This document shows, piece after piece, positions 12,201-23,078 of a stretch of 64,000 bases of DNA; position 1 is the first letter of the stretch; every line of letters begins with the position of its first letter. The stretch covers positions 7,943,929 to 8,007,928 of the forward strand of contig CM068541.1 of NCBI GenBank assembly GCA_035048495.1, written 5' to 3'. Position numbers and translations under genes: made by a program. The notes beneath the pieces were generated by a model, which was given only the letters and a program-made list of their open reading frames with translations, searched no databases and was not told where the DNA came from. Origin of the DNA: Euptelea pleiosperma (lineage: Eukaryota > Streptophyta > Magnoliopsida > Ranunculales > Eupteleaceae).

Positions 12201-13719
12201 GTCTTGCAGCCAACTCTGTCAGCCCGGGACGCTCGATCCGAAGAAGGTGAAGGGTAAGATCTTGGCCTGCCTTCGAGGCATTAACGCGAGAGTCGACAAG
12301 GGCTATCAGGCATCTCTCGCCGGCGCTGTTGGGATGATTCTAGCCAATGATGTGCTCACAGGAAACGAAATTATCGCCGATGCTCACATCCTTCCAGTTT
12401 CACATATCACTTACACTGATGGGCTTGCTGTCTTTGCTTATATCAATTCTACCAAGTAAGTTTCTATTTTATGCTGTATATTAATTAAGAACATTTTAAT
12501 GAAGTTATTTTGGTCATTTAGTAAAGAAATTAAGAATATTTGGCCAATTAACAAGGAAATATATAAATAAATAAATTATCATTTTTCCTTATTTTGTGAC
12601 CCACTATCGAATTAAACGTGCACACCGATTGATTTCTGAATTTCATGGATTTTTTTATCAGGTCACCGATGGCTTACATCACACCTGCGAGAACGCAATT
12701 TGACACGAAACCAGCTCCCTTCATGGCTGCTTTCTCATCTAGAGGGCCCAATACCATTACACCAGAGATCCTCAAGGTTTGCCAAGCAGTTTGATTTCTT
12801 TTCTAATTATTCTACAGCATTATCTAATTATCATTGTGTACTAATTGTGTTTGTGTGCATTTTTTTTTTATTTGGTCAGCCTGATATTACTGCACCAGGA
12901 GTGAGTGTTATAGCTGGCTATACCCAAGCAAAAGGACCTACAGGTGAGGATTTTGACAAGCGTCGGGTTCTCTTCAACTCGGAATCTGGAACGTCGATGT
13001 CGTGCCCTCACATTTCGGGTGTCGTTGGTCTTCTCAAAACTCTCCACCCTGATTGGAGCCCGTCAGCGATTAAATCAGCAATTATGACTACTGGTGAGAA
13101 GTCTCAACCAATATTTGGTTCATGATGCAAATTAACATAATCACAATGTACTGAAATCTGCTTATGTTTCTTCCCCCATACAGCAAGGACACAAGATAAC
13201 AAGATGGAGCCAATGCTCAATTCGTCTTACCTCAAGGCTAACCCATTCAGCTATGGCGCGGGACACGTATGGCCCAACCGTGCCATGGATCCTGGTTTGG
13301 TCTATGACATAACCACTAACGATTACTTGAACTTCCTATGTGCCCTTGGCTACAACGAAACCCAAATTAAATTGTTCTCGGATAAGCCATACAAATGCCC
13401 AAAGTCGTCTAGTCTCAAGGACTTCAATTACCCTGCAATCACTGTCCCTAGGCTCTCTGGAACGGTCACGGTGACACGAACAGTGAAGAACGTAGGTTCT
13501 CGGAGCAAGTACCATGTGGTGGTAAAAGAACCTATCGGCATATCTGTGTCGGTCAAACCGGTGACGTTGAAATTCGAGAAGATCGGAGAAGAGAAGAGCT
13601 TCAAGGTGAGTCTGAAGGCTAAGAAAGCTGGTGCAGCTAGTGATTATGTATTTGGGTCGCTGGCATGGGCAGATGGTAAACACATTGTGAGGAGTCCTAT
13701 TGTGGTGAAGGCAGCATAG
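7112..13719 (+). CDS. Subtilisin-like serine protease, SBT5.3/AIR3 type
   Basis: A secreted S8 protease acting in the apoplast. Exons: 7112-7195, 7376-7485, 7585-7679, 7792-7956, 8736-8844, 11246-11783, 11949-12046, 12210-12455, 12662-12776, 12880-13093, 13184-13719; all phases fit, giving 769 aa, the usual family size. Residues 1-25 are a signal peptide and about 29-113 the I9 propeptide ([12 protein letters not shown] onward). The mature enzyme probably starts at TTRSWDF. Catalytic residues are visible: Asp150 (NLDTG), His221 (GHGTHT), oxyanion Asn327 (SAGNSGP) and Ser559 (GTSMSCPH). A PA domain lies at about 365-480 and an Fn3-like tail ends SPIVVKAA. Relatives such as Arabidopsis AIR3 (SBT5.3) are tied to lateral-root emergence; that role here is inference. 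Intron 5 is unusually long (2.4 kb) and repeat-filled. The gene appears intact, with no frameshift. Confidence 0.95.
8235..8470 (-). mobile_element. LINE 3'-end fragment in subtilase intron 5
   Basis: This stretch reads, on the minus strand, as a C-terminal scrap ending in a GATTCGTGCAGCCGATCC block followed by 'gttgggataggc'. That is the widespread plant repeat whose other copy here is at 48790-49065 in the opposite orientation. No ORF remains. The 'catcatcatatgcc' end is the 3' terminus. Confidence 0.6.
9238..9276 (+). repeat. (CT)n microsatellite
   Basis: An uninterrupted run of about 18 CT units in subtilase intron 5. The first CT follows 'aataatct'. It is likely polymorphic in length and has no other function that I can see. 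Confidence 0.9.
10555..10730 (-). repeat. Inverted partial copy of the 3530-3963 repeat
   Basis: The stretch from 'gtgggtggcccatgcccac' through 'gaggagacaaccattgtcac' matches the reverse complement of the repeat at 3530-3963, with only one internal unit instead of three. This shows the single-unit form is probably ancestral and the triplication local. Confidence 0.65.
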
Positions 13720-14095
13720 AGGTTGATTAGGTAGCTTTGCTCGGGTGAAATGTCTTGATCCTTTGATCCTTTTAGCTCGGGTGCTAGTAGTGATTTCTTT
13801 TAGGAAAAAGTTTCTCTTTTTTTCTTCCATCCGCTCCTTCAAAGAGAAATATATATATATATATATATGATCCGTATATAAAATAATAAGAGCAACGAAT
13901 TAGAAAAAAGGAAATTCATATTCTTCTTGCTACCCTCGACGGATCATTTTCTTCGTGTTTAACCCAGTTGTATGCAAGGGAAACTTCCATGAAGTCCTGT
14001 TTAACCTAGTTGTATGTTAGGGAAACTTCCGTGGAGTAGGGATTAGTCCCATCCAATGAGGTGTGGAGATACCATTCCCCATGTCAAAAATAAAA
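13720..14095 (+). other. 3' flank of the subtilase gene
   Basis: Non-coding. It contains the probable 3' UTR, an (AT)n run at about 13850-13868, and a near-duplicated pair of 'aacccagttgtatg' / 'aacctagttgtatg' segments around 13960-14030. No gene seen. Confidence 0.5.
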
Positions 14096-14104
14096 TAAAA
14101 AAAA

Positions 14105-14778
14105 CAGAAAATTGCAGAAAAGAAAACCAACTTTAATTCATTTACAAAAAAGAATACAAGTTTTCGCAAATCCCAAAAAAGAAAACGAAACGCTCTTTAA
14201 AAGGGCATTTCATGACGTGGCACATGTTTATTAAAAAAACACTCTTTAAAAGGGCGTTTTTTCTGACAAACGCCCTTTTAAAAGGCGTTTTTCAGGAATA
14301 AACGCCTTTTTGAAAAACGTCTGTCAGTGTCAGTCCGACAGCGTGTGTCAGTAGAAAACGCCCTTTTAAAGGGCGTTTTTTTACTGACAAACGCCCTTTT
14401 AAATGGCGTTTTTTGATACCCCAAATTTTACGCCCATTTGGCGTACCCAGAAGATGAATCAATGGCTGATTTTTGGTGAGGATGATCTCTACGGTGAGGA
14501 GATCATCCTCACAAAAATTCAGATCATTCCGATATTCGTAGATTGGTTTAGAAGTTGAGGAATTATGGGACGTTTTTTTAAAATTTCTCAAGAATAAACG
14601 CCCTTTAAAAGGGCGTTTGTCAGACGTGTCAGCCATCAGTCATTCGTTAGTCAGTCGACGACTGATTGGACTGACAGCAGACGAAACGCCCTTTTCGTTT
14701 TCTTTTTTGGGATTTGCGAAAAGTTGTATTCTTTTTTGTAAATAAATTAAAGTTTATTTTCTTTTCTGCAATTTTCCG
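14105..14778. mobile_element. GGGCGTTT-hairpin foldback element, copy 1 (Mutator-type ends)
   Basis: A 674-bp element flanked by TAAAAAAAA at 14096-14104 and 14779-14787, a perfect 9-bp duplication, though in low-complexity sequence. Arms of about 90 bp (CAGAAAATTGCAGAAAAGAA on the left, its inverse on the right, including TTTGGGATTTGCGAAAAG) are near-perfect inverted repeats. The inside is a chain of short hairpins built on AAACGCCCTTTTAAAAGGCG, plus a 110-bp fold containing GGTGAGGATGATCTCTACGG. No transposase is encoded. Copy 2 at 44880-45500 is in the same orientation. Confidence 0.85.
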
Positions 14779-14787
14779 TAAAAAAAA

Positions 14788-17700
14788 TTACTCTTTTGTA
14801 CCTCATTATTAGTTATAAGAAATTAAGTTGTAAGGTTTTTATAAGAGGGCAGGATTGGCGGACACACATATTCACACACATTTTCACACCATTTTTGGTG
14901 TACCCACGTGGAAGATAAATCAATGGCTGATTTTTGGTGAGGATGATCTCCTCACCGTATAGATCACCCCTACAAAAAATCAGCCCATTTTCCAATTTTT
15001 AACATCATCAAATGTGGGTTTCAAGTTACATGTAAAAAAAAAAGAAAATAGATGGTCCATAATTGTTCAACTTGTAAACAATGCTAGGAATATATCAGAA
15101 TGATTTGAATTTTTGTGAGGGTGATATCCTCACCATAGAGACCATTCTCACCAAAAATCAACTCATTCCAAAATTTCTAATTTATATATTGGCCCCGACG
15201 ATTTTTTTTTTTTGTGTGAAAACATGTGTCCACTTAGCCTGACCCATTAAAAGAAGGCCTAGGCTCATGAGCCCCCCTTTTTCTGACCCCTCTCAAGAGT
15301 TGTGTTCTTGACCGTGGATTCTACCAATCCAATGGTGATTGATAGTGCTACAAAAAGTGAAAAAGGGGGGCTCCTGAGCCCGACCCCTATAAGAATCTTT
15401 AAGTTAATATAACGATATCATTTTTATTGCATAACGTATGGATTCGTTGTTTTTGAGGTCTTGAAAAAATGTAAAAGAAAAAAAATTCTAAAATGATGCT
15501 GCCAACTTGTAAATAGAAAAATATAGGAAGTACCTAAGTTTCTCTATACTTACTAGTTGAACTTTAATAACAGAAAGATTATTTTAGCATCTAAAGTTAT
15601 GAAACGGTACTAACATTCAAATATTGAAATTTGAAAGTCAAATTTTCAATAAAATTTAGGAAAAATTATTTTTAAGTCCATATTTACAAAAATACAGACC
15701 ATTAAGTCCCCTCTAAGAAATTATGGACACTTTGTTTAAATTGTCTGCCCATATTAAGGCCTTTTTTTTAAATGCCCATACTACCCTCCAGCTAATGTCA
15801 GGATGAATTAATGATAGCATCAGTTTGATTTGCTATTTAACTGATGCGCAGTACCGTACGTCAGTTTTGTTTAGCTCTTTCCTCCATTTTCTTGCTCTAT
15901 AGCTCTTTGCAACTTGGTTATACTCCATTCAAGGTGAAGAAAGACGAAAGTGATGTCAGGTTGAAAGATTTTCTTCAAGTCATATGTTTTATAGCATCTC
16001 GATTATCCTCTATAGCTCTTTGCAACTTGTCTGTTATGTGCCATTGAAGACGAATAAAGAAGGCGATGTTGGTTTCAAGGGTTAGTTAAGAAAGAAGAAG
16101 GTGAAGAAGGAACAAGGAATAAGTCGAAGAAGATGGTTATCACTATCATTTTCGTTAAGTAAGAATCTTCAAGGAAGAAGATGATTATCACATTCATTTT
16201 TCGTTCTGCAAGAATCTCCTTTCAAATTTTAGTAATGATATTCACGAAACTAGTTAAACTAATACCATTTTCTCAAAACTGGTTGAATCAGTACCATTTT
16301 CACCAAACTAGTTGAACAAGTACAATTTCATGATGTCTCTCTCTTTTCCAATTTGAGTATTGAGCTCAACTTAGTTGAAACACTAACACAGTTAGATTAT
16401 AATGAACACATAATAAAAAAATGCATCTTAGCGAAACAGAACCCATGTAACAATGGTGGAAACAAACAAATTTTTTTCTAAAAAATCGCTCAACTTAGTT
16501 GAATTAATACATTTTCATAAAGTCGATATTTGTTCCTAGTTTAAGTATTAAACTAGTAATACAGTGAGACAATAATGAAGAGATGATGAGAAAATATATT
16601 TACAAAAGGAACCCGAATTTTTTTTTCAAAGAAACCGCTCAACTTAGTTGAACTAATACCATTTTCATAAAGCCTATATTTGTTTTCAATTTGAATTTGA
16701 GCACAACTTAGTTGAATCACTAACAAAATTAGATGATAATTAAGAGAAGATGAAAAATGCACAACGAAGAGGAACCTCTGTAACAATAGTGAAACAGACA
16801 AAATTAATATTATACCAAAGGAATCGCTCAACTTGGTCAAACCAACACCATTTTCATGAAGTTAATATTTTGTTTCAGTTTGAATACTAAACCTTGAAAC
16901 CTACAATACAAGCAAAGCTTCATCTTTCTAACAGTTTTTATTTTATAAGGCACATTTGAAACTCCGTTTCACACTCAATACCTTTTCTATTCCTCTAACC
17001 ATTTTTTAAGTTGGTATTTCATTTCAAGTTTGAGTATTGAGCTCAAACTGGTTGAACTAGTAACAATGGTGATACGAATGTCAGAAGTATTTCAAAGGGA
17101 TTAAGACTTCAAGCGTCATAAACGAGGAATTGTACCATTGTCAATCAAGGATAAGGGCATTGTCATCTTTTCATTCTGATTTTAAATATATTTAACAGTA
17201 AAAGTAACCAAAGAAGACTTATTGGTCCATCGATCCTTTGATAAATCAATATTAATTAGAACCGAAAATTTTCTTACGGCTTGAATGGTCGAGTCGTGCA
17301 TACATTACGGACTTTTTGATATTTTATATATCAAGAAAATATAAAATAATGGAAATAACAGACCTTTTTTAACAATATTTTTTTCAAAAAATAATGGTTG
17401 TTATTTTTCGTTATAACAAAAAAATAACAGAAAATAATGGCAATTATAGTGAAAATAACGGCCATTATTTCTGAGCGTTAAAACAGTACATAACTTAACG
17501 GGGAGGTCCGAATCTGTTATAACACCGTGTCAATTTAAAACCATATGCTTTGTAGTTGTTCCCTCGTGGACGGTGGATCACTTGACTGCGATGATCAATG
17601 ACACAAACCTGACATATTTTTGTCCGGGGGGTTATTTGTGGGATAGCATTTTTCATATAAAATGATACCACACGATGGCTGAGGCAATTGGATTAAAGAG

Positions 17701-18078
17701 ATCCATGGTCCACGAGGCAACAATTGCAAAAGATAAAATATTTGTGGTCTCATGAATCAAGATTTATTTTAATCTTTTTATTCTAACCGAAGTAGGATTG
17801 ATTACAGCTAGAGTTAAAGTTGGAAGCGCTCACTCTAGCCTTGAATCGCCTTGTCGGAATCGTCCCTTGCCGGTTCCGCATCACAGTAGTTCTCTTGAAT
17901 CCAACTGTACCTCAACCACAACTTTTTCGTGGTCTATTGTGGGGTAACACGACCCTCGTAAGAATGTTTGGATGTCCCTTGAAAAATGTGTTATTTCAAC
18001 GTTTTCAAAAAAATATATTTTCTAAATTAAAAACACGTTTTCCAAGGAGCATTTAATTGTGGATACAATGTTTCCATA
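14788..18078. other. Intergenic region between subtilase and NPF genes, first part
   Basis: No convincing gene. It holds two stand-alone copies of the 'ggtgaggatgatctc' fold module (about 14895-14998 and 15107-15175), a fold at 15260-15395 built on AGGGGGGCTC/GAGCCCCCCT, a degenerate tandem array at 16240-17060, and a truncated hAT-MITE fragment at about 17340-17545. The 67-codon ORF at 15844 contains a repeated 'ctctatagctctttgcaact' and has no recognisable domain. Confidence 0.5.
16240..17060. repeat. Degenerate tandem array with 'ctcaacttagttgaa' core
   Basis: The core CTCAACTTAGTTGAA (a near-palindrome) followed by 'taataccattttcataaag' recurs at about 16301, 16489, 16637 and 16827, with variants at 16245, 16370 and 16705. 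Spacing is 148-190 bp, so unit length has drifted. Between cores lie 'aacaatggtgaaacaaacaaa' style segments. It is not coding in any frame. Confidence 0.65.
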
Positions 18079-18086
18079 CTTTTAAG

Positions 18087-18506
18087 CATGGTTTTAAAAA
18101 TGGCTCTTTAAACAGTTTTAACGGCGTTTAAACGGTAACACCCCAAGCCCATTTCCGTTAAAACCGTTTAAACTCGTTTTATCGTTTTTGAAAAAACATG
18201 GCCGTTTTTTTGTTTTAACGGCCGTTAAAATTTGAAAATTTCTGTGAAAATAACAGCCGTTAAAACTGTTTACTTCCGTTAAATTCTATTTTTTTTTTTT
18301 AATTTTCAAATTTCAAAATTTGAATTTCAGCGCCACTTTTTCCGTTTTTTCCATTAAAATCGTTTAAACCGTTAAAATCCATTTAATTCCGTTTTTTCCC
18401 ATTTTTTCCACTTTTGCCCCTGACTGTTTCAGTCCATGTTAACAGCGGTTTAAACGGTAACGCCCCCAGTCCGTTTAGCCGTTAAAACGGCCTCCTTTAA
18501 ACCTTG
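18087..18506 (-). mobile_element. hAT-type MITE, copy E, with perfect 8-bp target duplication
   Basis: A 420-bp element flanked by CTTTTAAG at 18079-18086 and 18507-18514. The ends are CATGGTTTTAAAAATGGC and the reverse of CAAGGTTTAAAGGAGGC. It is a divergent subtype: internal motifs are GTTTAAACGG rather than GTTATAACGG. Confidence 0.85.
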
Positions 18507-18514
18507 CTTTTAAG

Positions 18515-19313
18515 TATGCAAACAGTTACTAGATTTGGTGTGCCGGCCTCACTGGCACACCAAATAACCGTTTTGATTTATAGAAATACAGATAGACACG
18601 TTTGGGATAATGCTGGCGACGACTAGGCTAATAAAGTCAACACGGGGAAGACTAGATTTGACGGACAAACAAATTAAAACCGATTTAATCCCCGGACAGG
18701 ACAATACTGAGGAAGACAAAAGATGCACAGTCGCGGACGGCAAACACATATAATACGAGGAAGGCAGCAGAAGTCCCCCCTCACAAAATGCCACGTGGAG
18801 CACTCTTTAGGGCTCACTGACACATCAAAATTCAGTTTAATTAGTGATTTCTGTCCTTTGGATTTAGCGTTTTAATATCATGATTTCTAGCCATTGGATA
18901 TGAGTGTAACTGTTAGAAATCATCGATCAAACTGACTTTTGGTATTTAGGTCCACCAAGAAGTTGAACAAATATCCATAAGATCAGTGGGCCCTAAAGGG
19001 TGTGCTCGGGGGAAGCTTCAAGGGGCAGCAAATATTTTCTCCGAGGAAGGAGGGACGAAGTTCACAATCTGATCATCGTGAAGAAAATGATATATCGGAC
19101 GGCATATATAATATTCAGTAAACTTCTATATAAGAATTCGTCATGGAGTAAAAACCGTTAAAAAGAGAGAGATTAAGGAACCAACAGGCTCGTCCCTTCT
19201 CTTTCCAGGTACGTTTGGTCTTCTTAGTTTTCAGATTCTTTGATCTTCAGTTCATAACTGGTTTCCTTGTTTGTCATCACGACAGATAGTAAACTAGGAC
19301 TGTCGGATCAGAA
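18515..19313 (+). promoter_or_regulatory. Upstream region of the NPF gene, with TATA candidate
   Basis: A candidate TATA box, TATATAAG, is at 19127-19134, about 180 bp before the chosen ATG. A possible 5'-leader intron is suggested by TCTTTCCAG|GTACGT at 19209 and a later acceptor near 19286. The stretch 18790-19030 carries a fragment of the dispersed family with a CCACGTGG (G-box-like) core. Inference only. Confidence 0.4.
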
Positions 19314-22300
19314 ATGACGTTTGGTGATAGGACCCGAAAATGCATGACTTGCTTGAAACCCCGTTACATTTTCGCAGGTAATTTAAATCCTAGCTTTGAC
19401 ATCTTTTAATCAATTAATTCTATAGGATGAAAGTGCATCACGGGATAGGAAAAACAAATAGAAGATCTTGGCCGTCCGTCTAATTAATAGCACCAATCAT
19501 CCAAATAACAAATCTTTTTTGTGGATCATTTCCCATAATTTGAACTGGTATCCAAATTCAAAGTACTCAATCAAATGGTTACGATCATACTGCAATGTAA
19601 CGACCTCACCAGATCTCTACCGTCTGATTCAAGATGGGTCAATTACCTCAATGACATTTGTCTCTTTCCTTCTCATGGTATAGCACTGGCTTGGGCCGGC
19701 AACATAGCAGCATTCGTGCTTTGGGTCTTGATGACATACCTGACGGACGTCTGGGGGGAGAAGTTCACGGACGCTGCAGCAATCGTAAATGTGCAAGATG
19801 GTTTGACGGCCATGATGTCGATTAGCGTGGCCGTCCTCGCTGACGCTTACTTCGGTCGTTATTGGATGGTCATCCTCTCCGCTGCTGCTTACACCCTTGT
19901 AAGTTTCGGACCTTGAGAGAACTTCTTAATTCTGATCCCTGGACCCTATTTAGTATTTATTTCGGAGAGAAGGGAAAATGGGTTTGACTCAAACATCGAC
20001 ATGTTTGACTTTGACTTTAAGACTGTTTTAAAACTCAAATGAGTTGACTCAAAACTCGGCTTGGTCTACTCAACTTTCTTGGCAAATTTGGTAGAGCTAC
20101 AAATTGGGCCGGATCAACCCGACTTCAGTTTATGCTTGGGTTGTCTTTTACAAAGCTCAGGTTGGGCTTAGACGTTTATATCAGAACCCCCCAATCGAAA
20201 CTCGGGTTGGACTCGGATTGCCCAACCCAACATTATATCAAAATATGACAGTATAAATGCATGCCATCTAATGTCTTGTATTTAACTAACCATGACGTTG
20301 TTGTTCTTATATATGTATAAATTAGGTGATTTATAAGTGACGCCATCAAAATTTTAGGACGTCATATCTATCAAATCTTTTTTTTTTTTTTTTTTTTTTT
20401 GTAATTCTCAGCCACGAAAACTAGGGCTGCAACTTGGGCAGGCTCGATGGATGGGTTCAACCCGACTTTGGGTCAGACTTGTGTAGGTTTTGACAAAACT
20501 TGGGCTCGGGCTCCGGCCTGGATTTTAGAACCAGATTGAAACTCAGACTGGGGCGCCCTTGGCTACCCAACGCAACCCGAGTCCGATCTCCCCTCTCTTT
20601 ACTTTCTTTCTGGTATGCAATCTTTCCCAAACCCTAACCCCATTTCTCTCTCTCTCTCCCCCTCTTTCTCTTGTCTATGCCTATCTCTCCCACTTACCTT
20701 ATGGATATTATGTCCACCTCTTAATGAACCGACAGATCAAAAATCAGTATAATTAGTGATCTATAACTGTTGGATTTAGTATTTTAATAACATGGTATCA
20801 CTGAATATTTGGTATGAAGGTCCACCAAGAGGTGGTCCAAACATCCATAAGGTCAGTAGGCCCTAAACTAAGCTCCAAATGGCATTTTTCCTAAACTAAG
20901 CTCCAAAATGGCATTTTTGGGAGGGGGAGACTTCAAATTTTGAAGTCCCCCGGGGCCAGCAAATACTCTCTCTCTCTCTCCCGATCGGGTGGGCTCGGAG
21001 CCTCGGGCTGAGTAAGAGTAAGACAAGCTGGCCTCTGACTCATGAGCTAGAGGGTCTGAAGTTCGAGTTGGACTCAGGTTGACTCCCAACCCGATCCAAC
21101 ATGCCCGAGTTGCAGCCCTATCTAAAACGGATGTATTGGTTTATGGATTATAGAGTATTTCACTCTTTATAACTCCCGTTCTATAAGGAGCTTATTTTTC
21201 GAGAATTCATAGCTTCCACATAAGTTTGATGATCACCTTCACATAGAAAAGATATAAAATTAGGTCCAAAGCTAGTTGTTTTAATTAACCCTTTTAATTT
21301 TCTAAGTTCTATTTCTTCGCCCATGGCTCGTAGGATGGGAAGCACTCTCGTTTGCACAAATATGTCTGCTGGCCCATGTATTCAACCCACCTGTCTTTAA
21401 CAATATTGCTGAAAGGATTCACTTCTGACAAGTTCTCCGATTCCGTTACATTGGCTTGTGTTGGACCTTTGTTCATTTGATTGTCACTGCTTTTCTTGGA
21501 CCAGCAGTCTTTAGTCTTTTGATCTGGTTTTGCCTATAAAAACAAGTATCAAAGACCATCCCACAACCCACGACCACGTCCTGACCCGACAAGTGCACGC
21601 TTGTGGAGTTTTCGGGTTTTAAAATATTGCTATAAAGAAAAATTGGGTCTATAACTACAACATGAATCACTTTGCAGGGATTGAGCCTTCTAACAATATC
21701 GGCCCCTCCAGTCCTTTCGAATATTCTAGGCAAGTGCCGTGAACAAGAGCCGGCATGCATTGGGAAACTACAGGAAGCACTCTTCTACATGGCATTACTT
21801 CTAATAGCAGTAGGAAAGGCTGGCCAAGAGACCACATTAGATCCCCTTTGGGTCGACCAATGCAGTGTCCATGAAAATCAGGAGGTGAACAATGCACAAC
21901 AATGCACAAACAAAGATTGGAGCAACATCGCATTAGGGATCCTCACTTTGGGCACTATCATACTCTCTTCAATTGAGTCTTGGGCAACTCGTTTTGGTAT
22001 ACTTGTAATATTCATGGCACTAGCATCTCTTTTGTTCTTATGCGGCACACCATCCTACGTTCGTGTCGAACCTCGTGGAAGCCCCCTCACACGTGTTTTG
22101 CGCGTTTTCGTTGCTGCCACATTGAAGAGACATCTCAAGTACCCTCCAAATGCTAGTCAGCTCCATGAGATACAAAACCCAAGAGAGGGTGAGGTTTTGT
22201 TGCCTCACACCAATCACCTTAGGTGCTTGGACAAAGCTGCCATTGTAGATTCAACAGATCCAAACACAGAACAAAACAAATGGAGACTTTGCACAATGAC

Positions 22301-23078
22301 AGAGGTAGAAGAGACTAAGCTACTCTTAAGTATGCTCCCAATGTGGACAACTTTCCTCATCTGTGGACTAGTACTCTCAACTGGGGATACTTACTTTCTT
22401 GAGCAAGGTAACAACATGGACTCCAGACTTGGAAACATAAAAATCCCTCTCCCAACCTTGTTACTCTTGTTTTATGCCTCAAGGTTGATAGCCAACAAAC
22501 TCTATGATCAAATATTGAGTAACTTCACTGAACTGGAACAAAGATATTCCACTAGACTGAGAATTGGGGTTGGGATGCTCTTCTCTGTTCTATGTTGTGG
22601 TATTGCCGCATTGGTGGAGACTAAGAGGTTGAATGTTGTTAGGAAACAAAGGCTGTTATTAGAATCAAATGCCAGAATCCCCATGAGTGCCTTCTGGCTA
22701 ACCCCACAGTTTATCCTACTAGGGGCTGTAGAAGGACTCTTGCAACATGGGTTCGAGAAATTCTTCTACGATCAAGGTCCTGACTCGATGAAGACTTATG
22801 CAAATCCATTCACCAATTCTGCGATTGGTATGGGGACCATCCTTAGCGTGCTTACCGTGACCGCAACAAACAAAGCTAGCAAGACGCGAGGAAAACGAAG
22901 TTGGTTTGCAGCCGACCTGAACAGTAGTCGTCTAGATTATTTTTACTGGACATTGGCGGTGTTGAGCTTTATCAACTTAAGTCTCTACACTTTCATCTCA
23001 AGTAGGTTTACAGACAAGAAAAGAACAGTGGAACAACAATTCAGCAGAAGTGTGGATGTTGTTAGAGGACAAACTTGA
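19314..23078 (+). CDS. NRT1/PTR family (NPF) transporter, NPF5-like
   Basis: A 12-helix major-facilitator (POT/PTR) membrane transporter; family members move nitrate, peptides, hormones or glucosinolates with protons. Exons 19314-19377, 19684-19898 and 21678-23078 join in phase to 559 aa, normal for NPF. The first exon is a short N-terminus (MTFGDRTRKC onward). Exon 2 holds the first helices (LAWAGNIAAFVLWVLMTYL) and the ADAYFGRYWM loop. Exon 3 holds the rest, with the central hydrophilic loop at about residues 245-310 and the GLLQHGFEKFFYDQGPDSMK region typical of the C-half. The canonical ExxER motif of helix 1 is absent. The subfamily call (NPF5.5-5.7-like) rests on overall look and is tentative; the substrate cannot be told. 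The start is the only ATG giving a phase match through the TTTTCGCAG|GTAATT donor. Confidence 0.9.
19899..21677 (+). other. Intron 2 of the NPF gene
   Basis: A 1.8-kb intron ending at TTTGCAG. It contains a T-run at about 20377-20400, the hAT-like element at 20422-21120, and AT-rich sequence. The shorter reading frames inside it are not in phase with the flanking exons and look incidental. Confidence 0.7.
20422..21120. mobile_element. hAT-type element with TAGGGCTGCAAC ends in NPF intron 2
   Basis: The left end TAGGGCTGCAACTTGGGCAG is mirrored by GAGTTGCAGCCCTA at 21107-21120. A TAGGG terminus is classical for plant hAT elements. Flanks ACGAAAAC and TCTAAAAC match at 6 of 8 bases. The interior has no transposase and includes a piece of the dispersed 'gatcaaaaatcagtataattagtg' family and a (CT)n tract, so it is itself a nested composite. 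Confidence 0.65.

Noticed and set aside
13336..13842. 168-codon minus-strand ORF
   Set aside because: It is antisense to the last subtilase exon, whose coding frame is secure.
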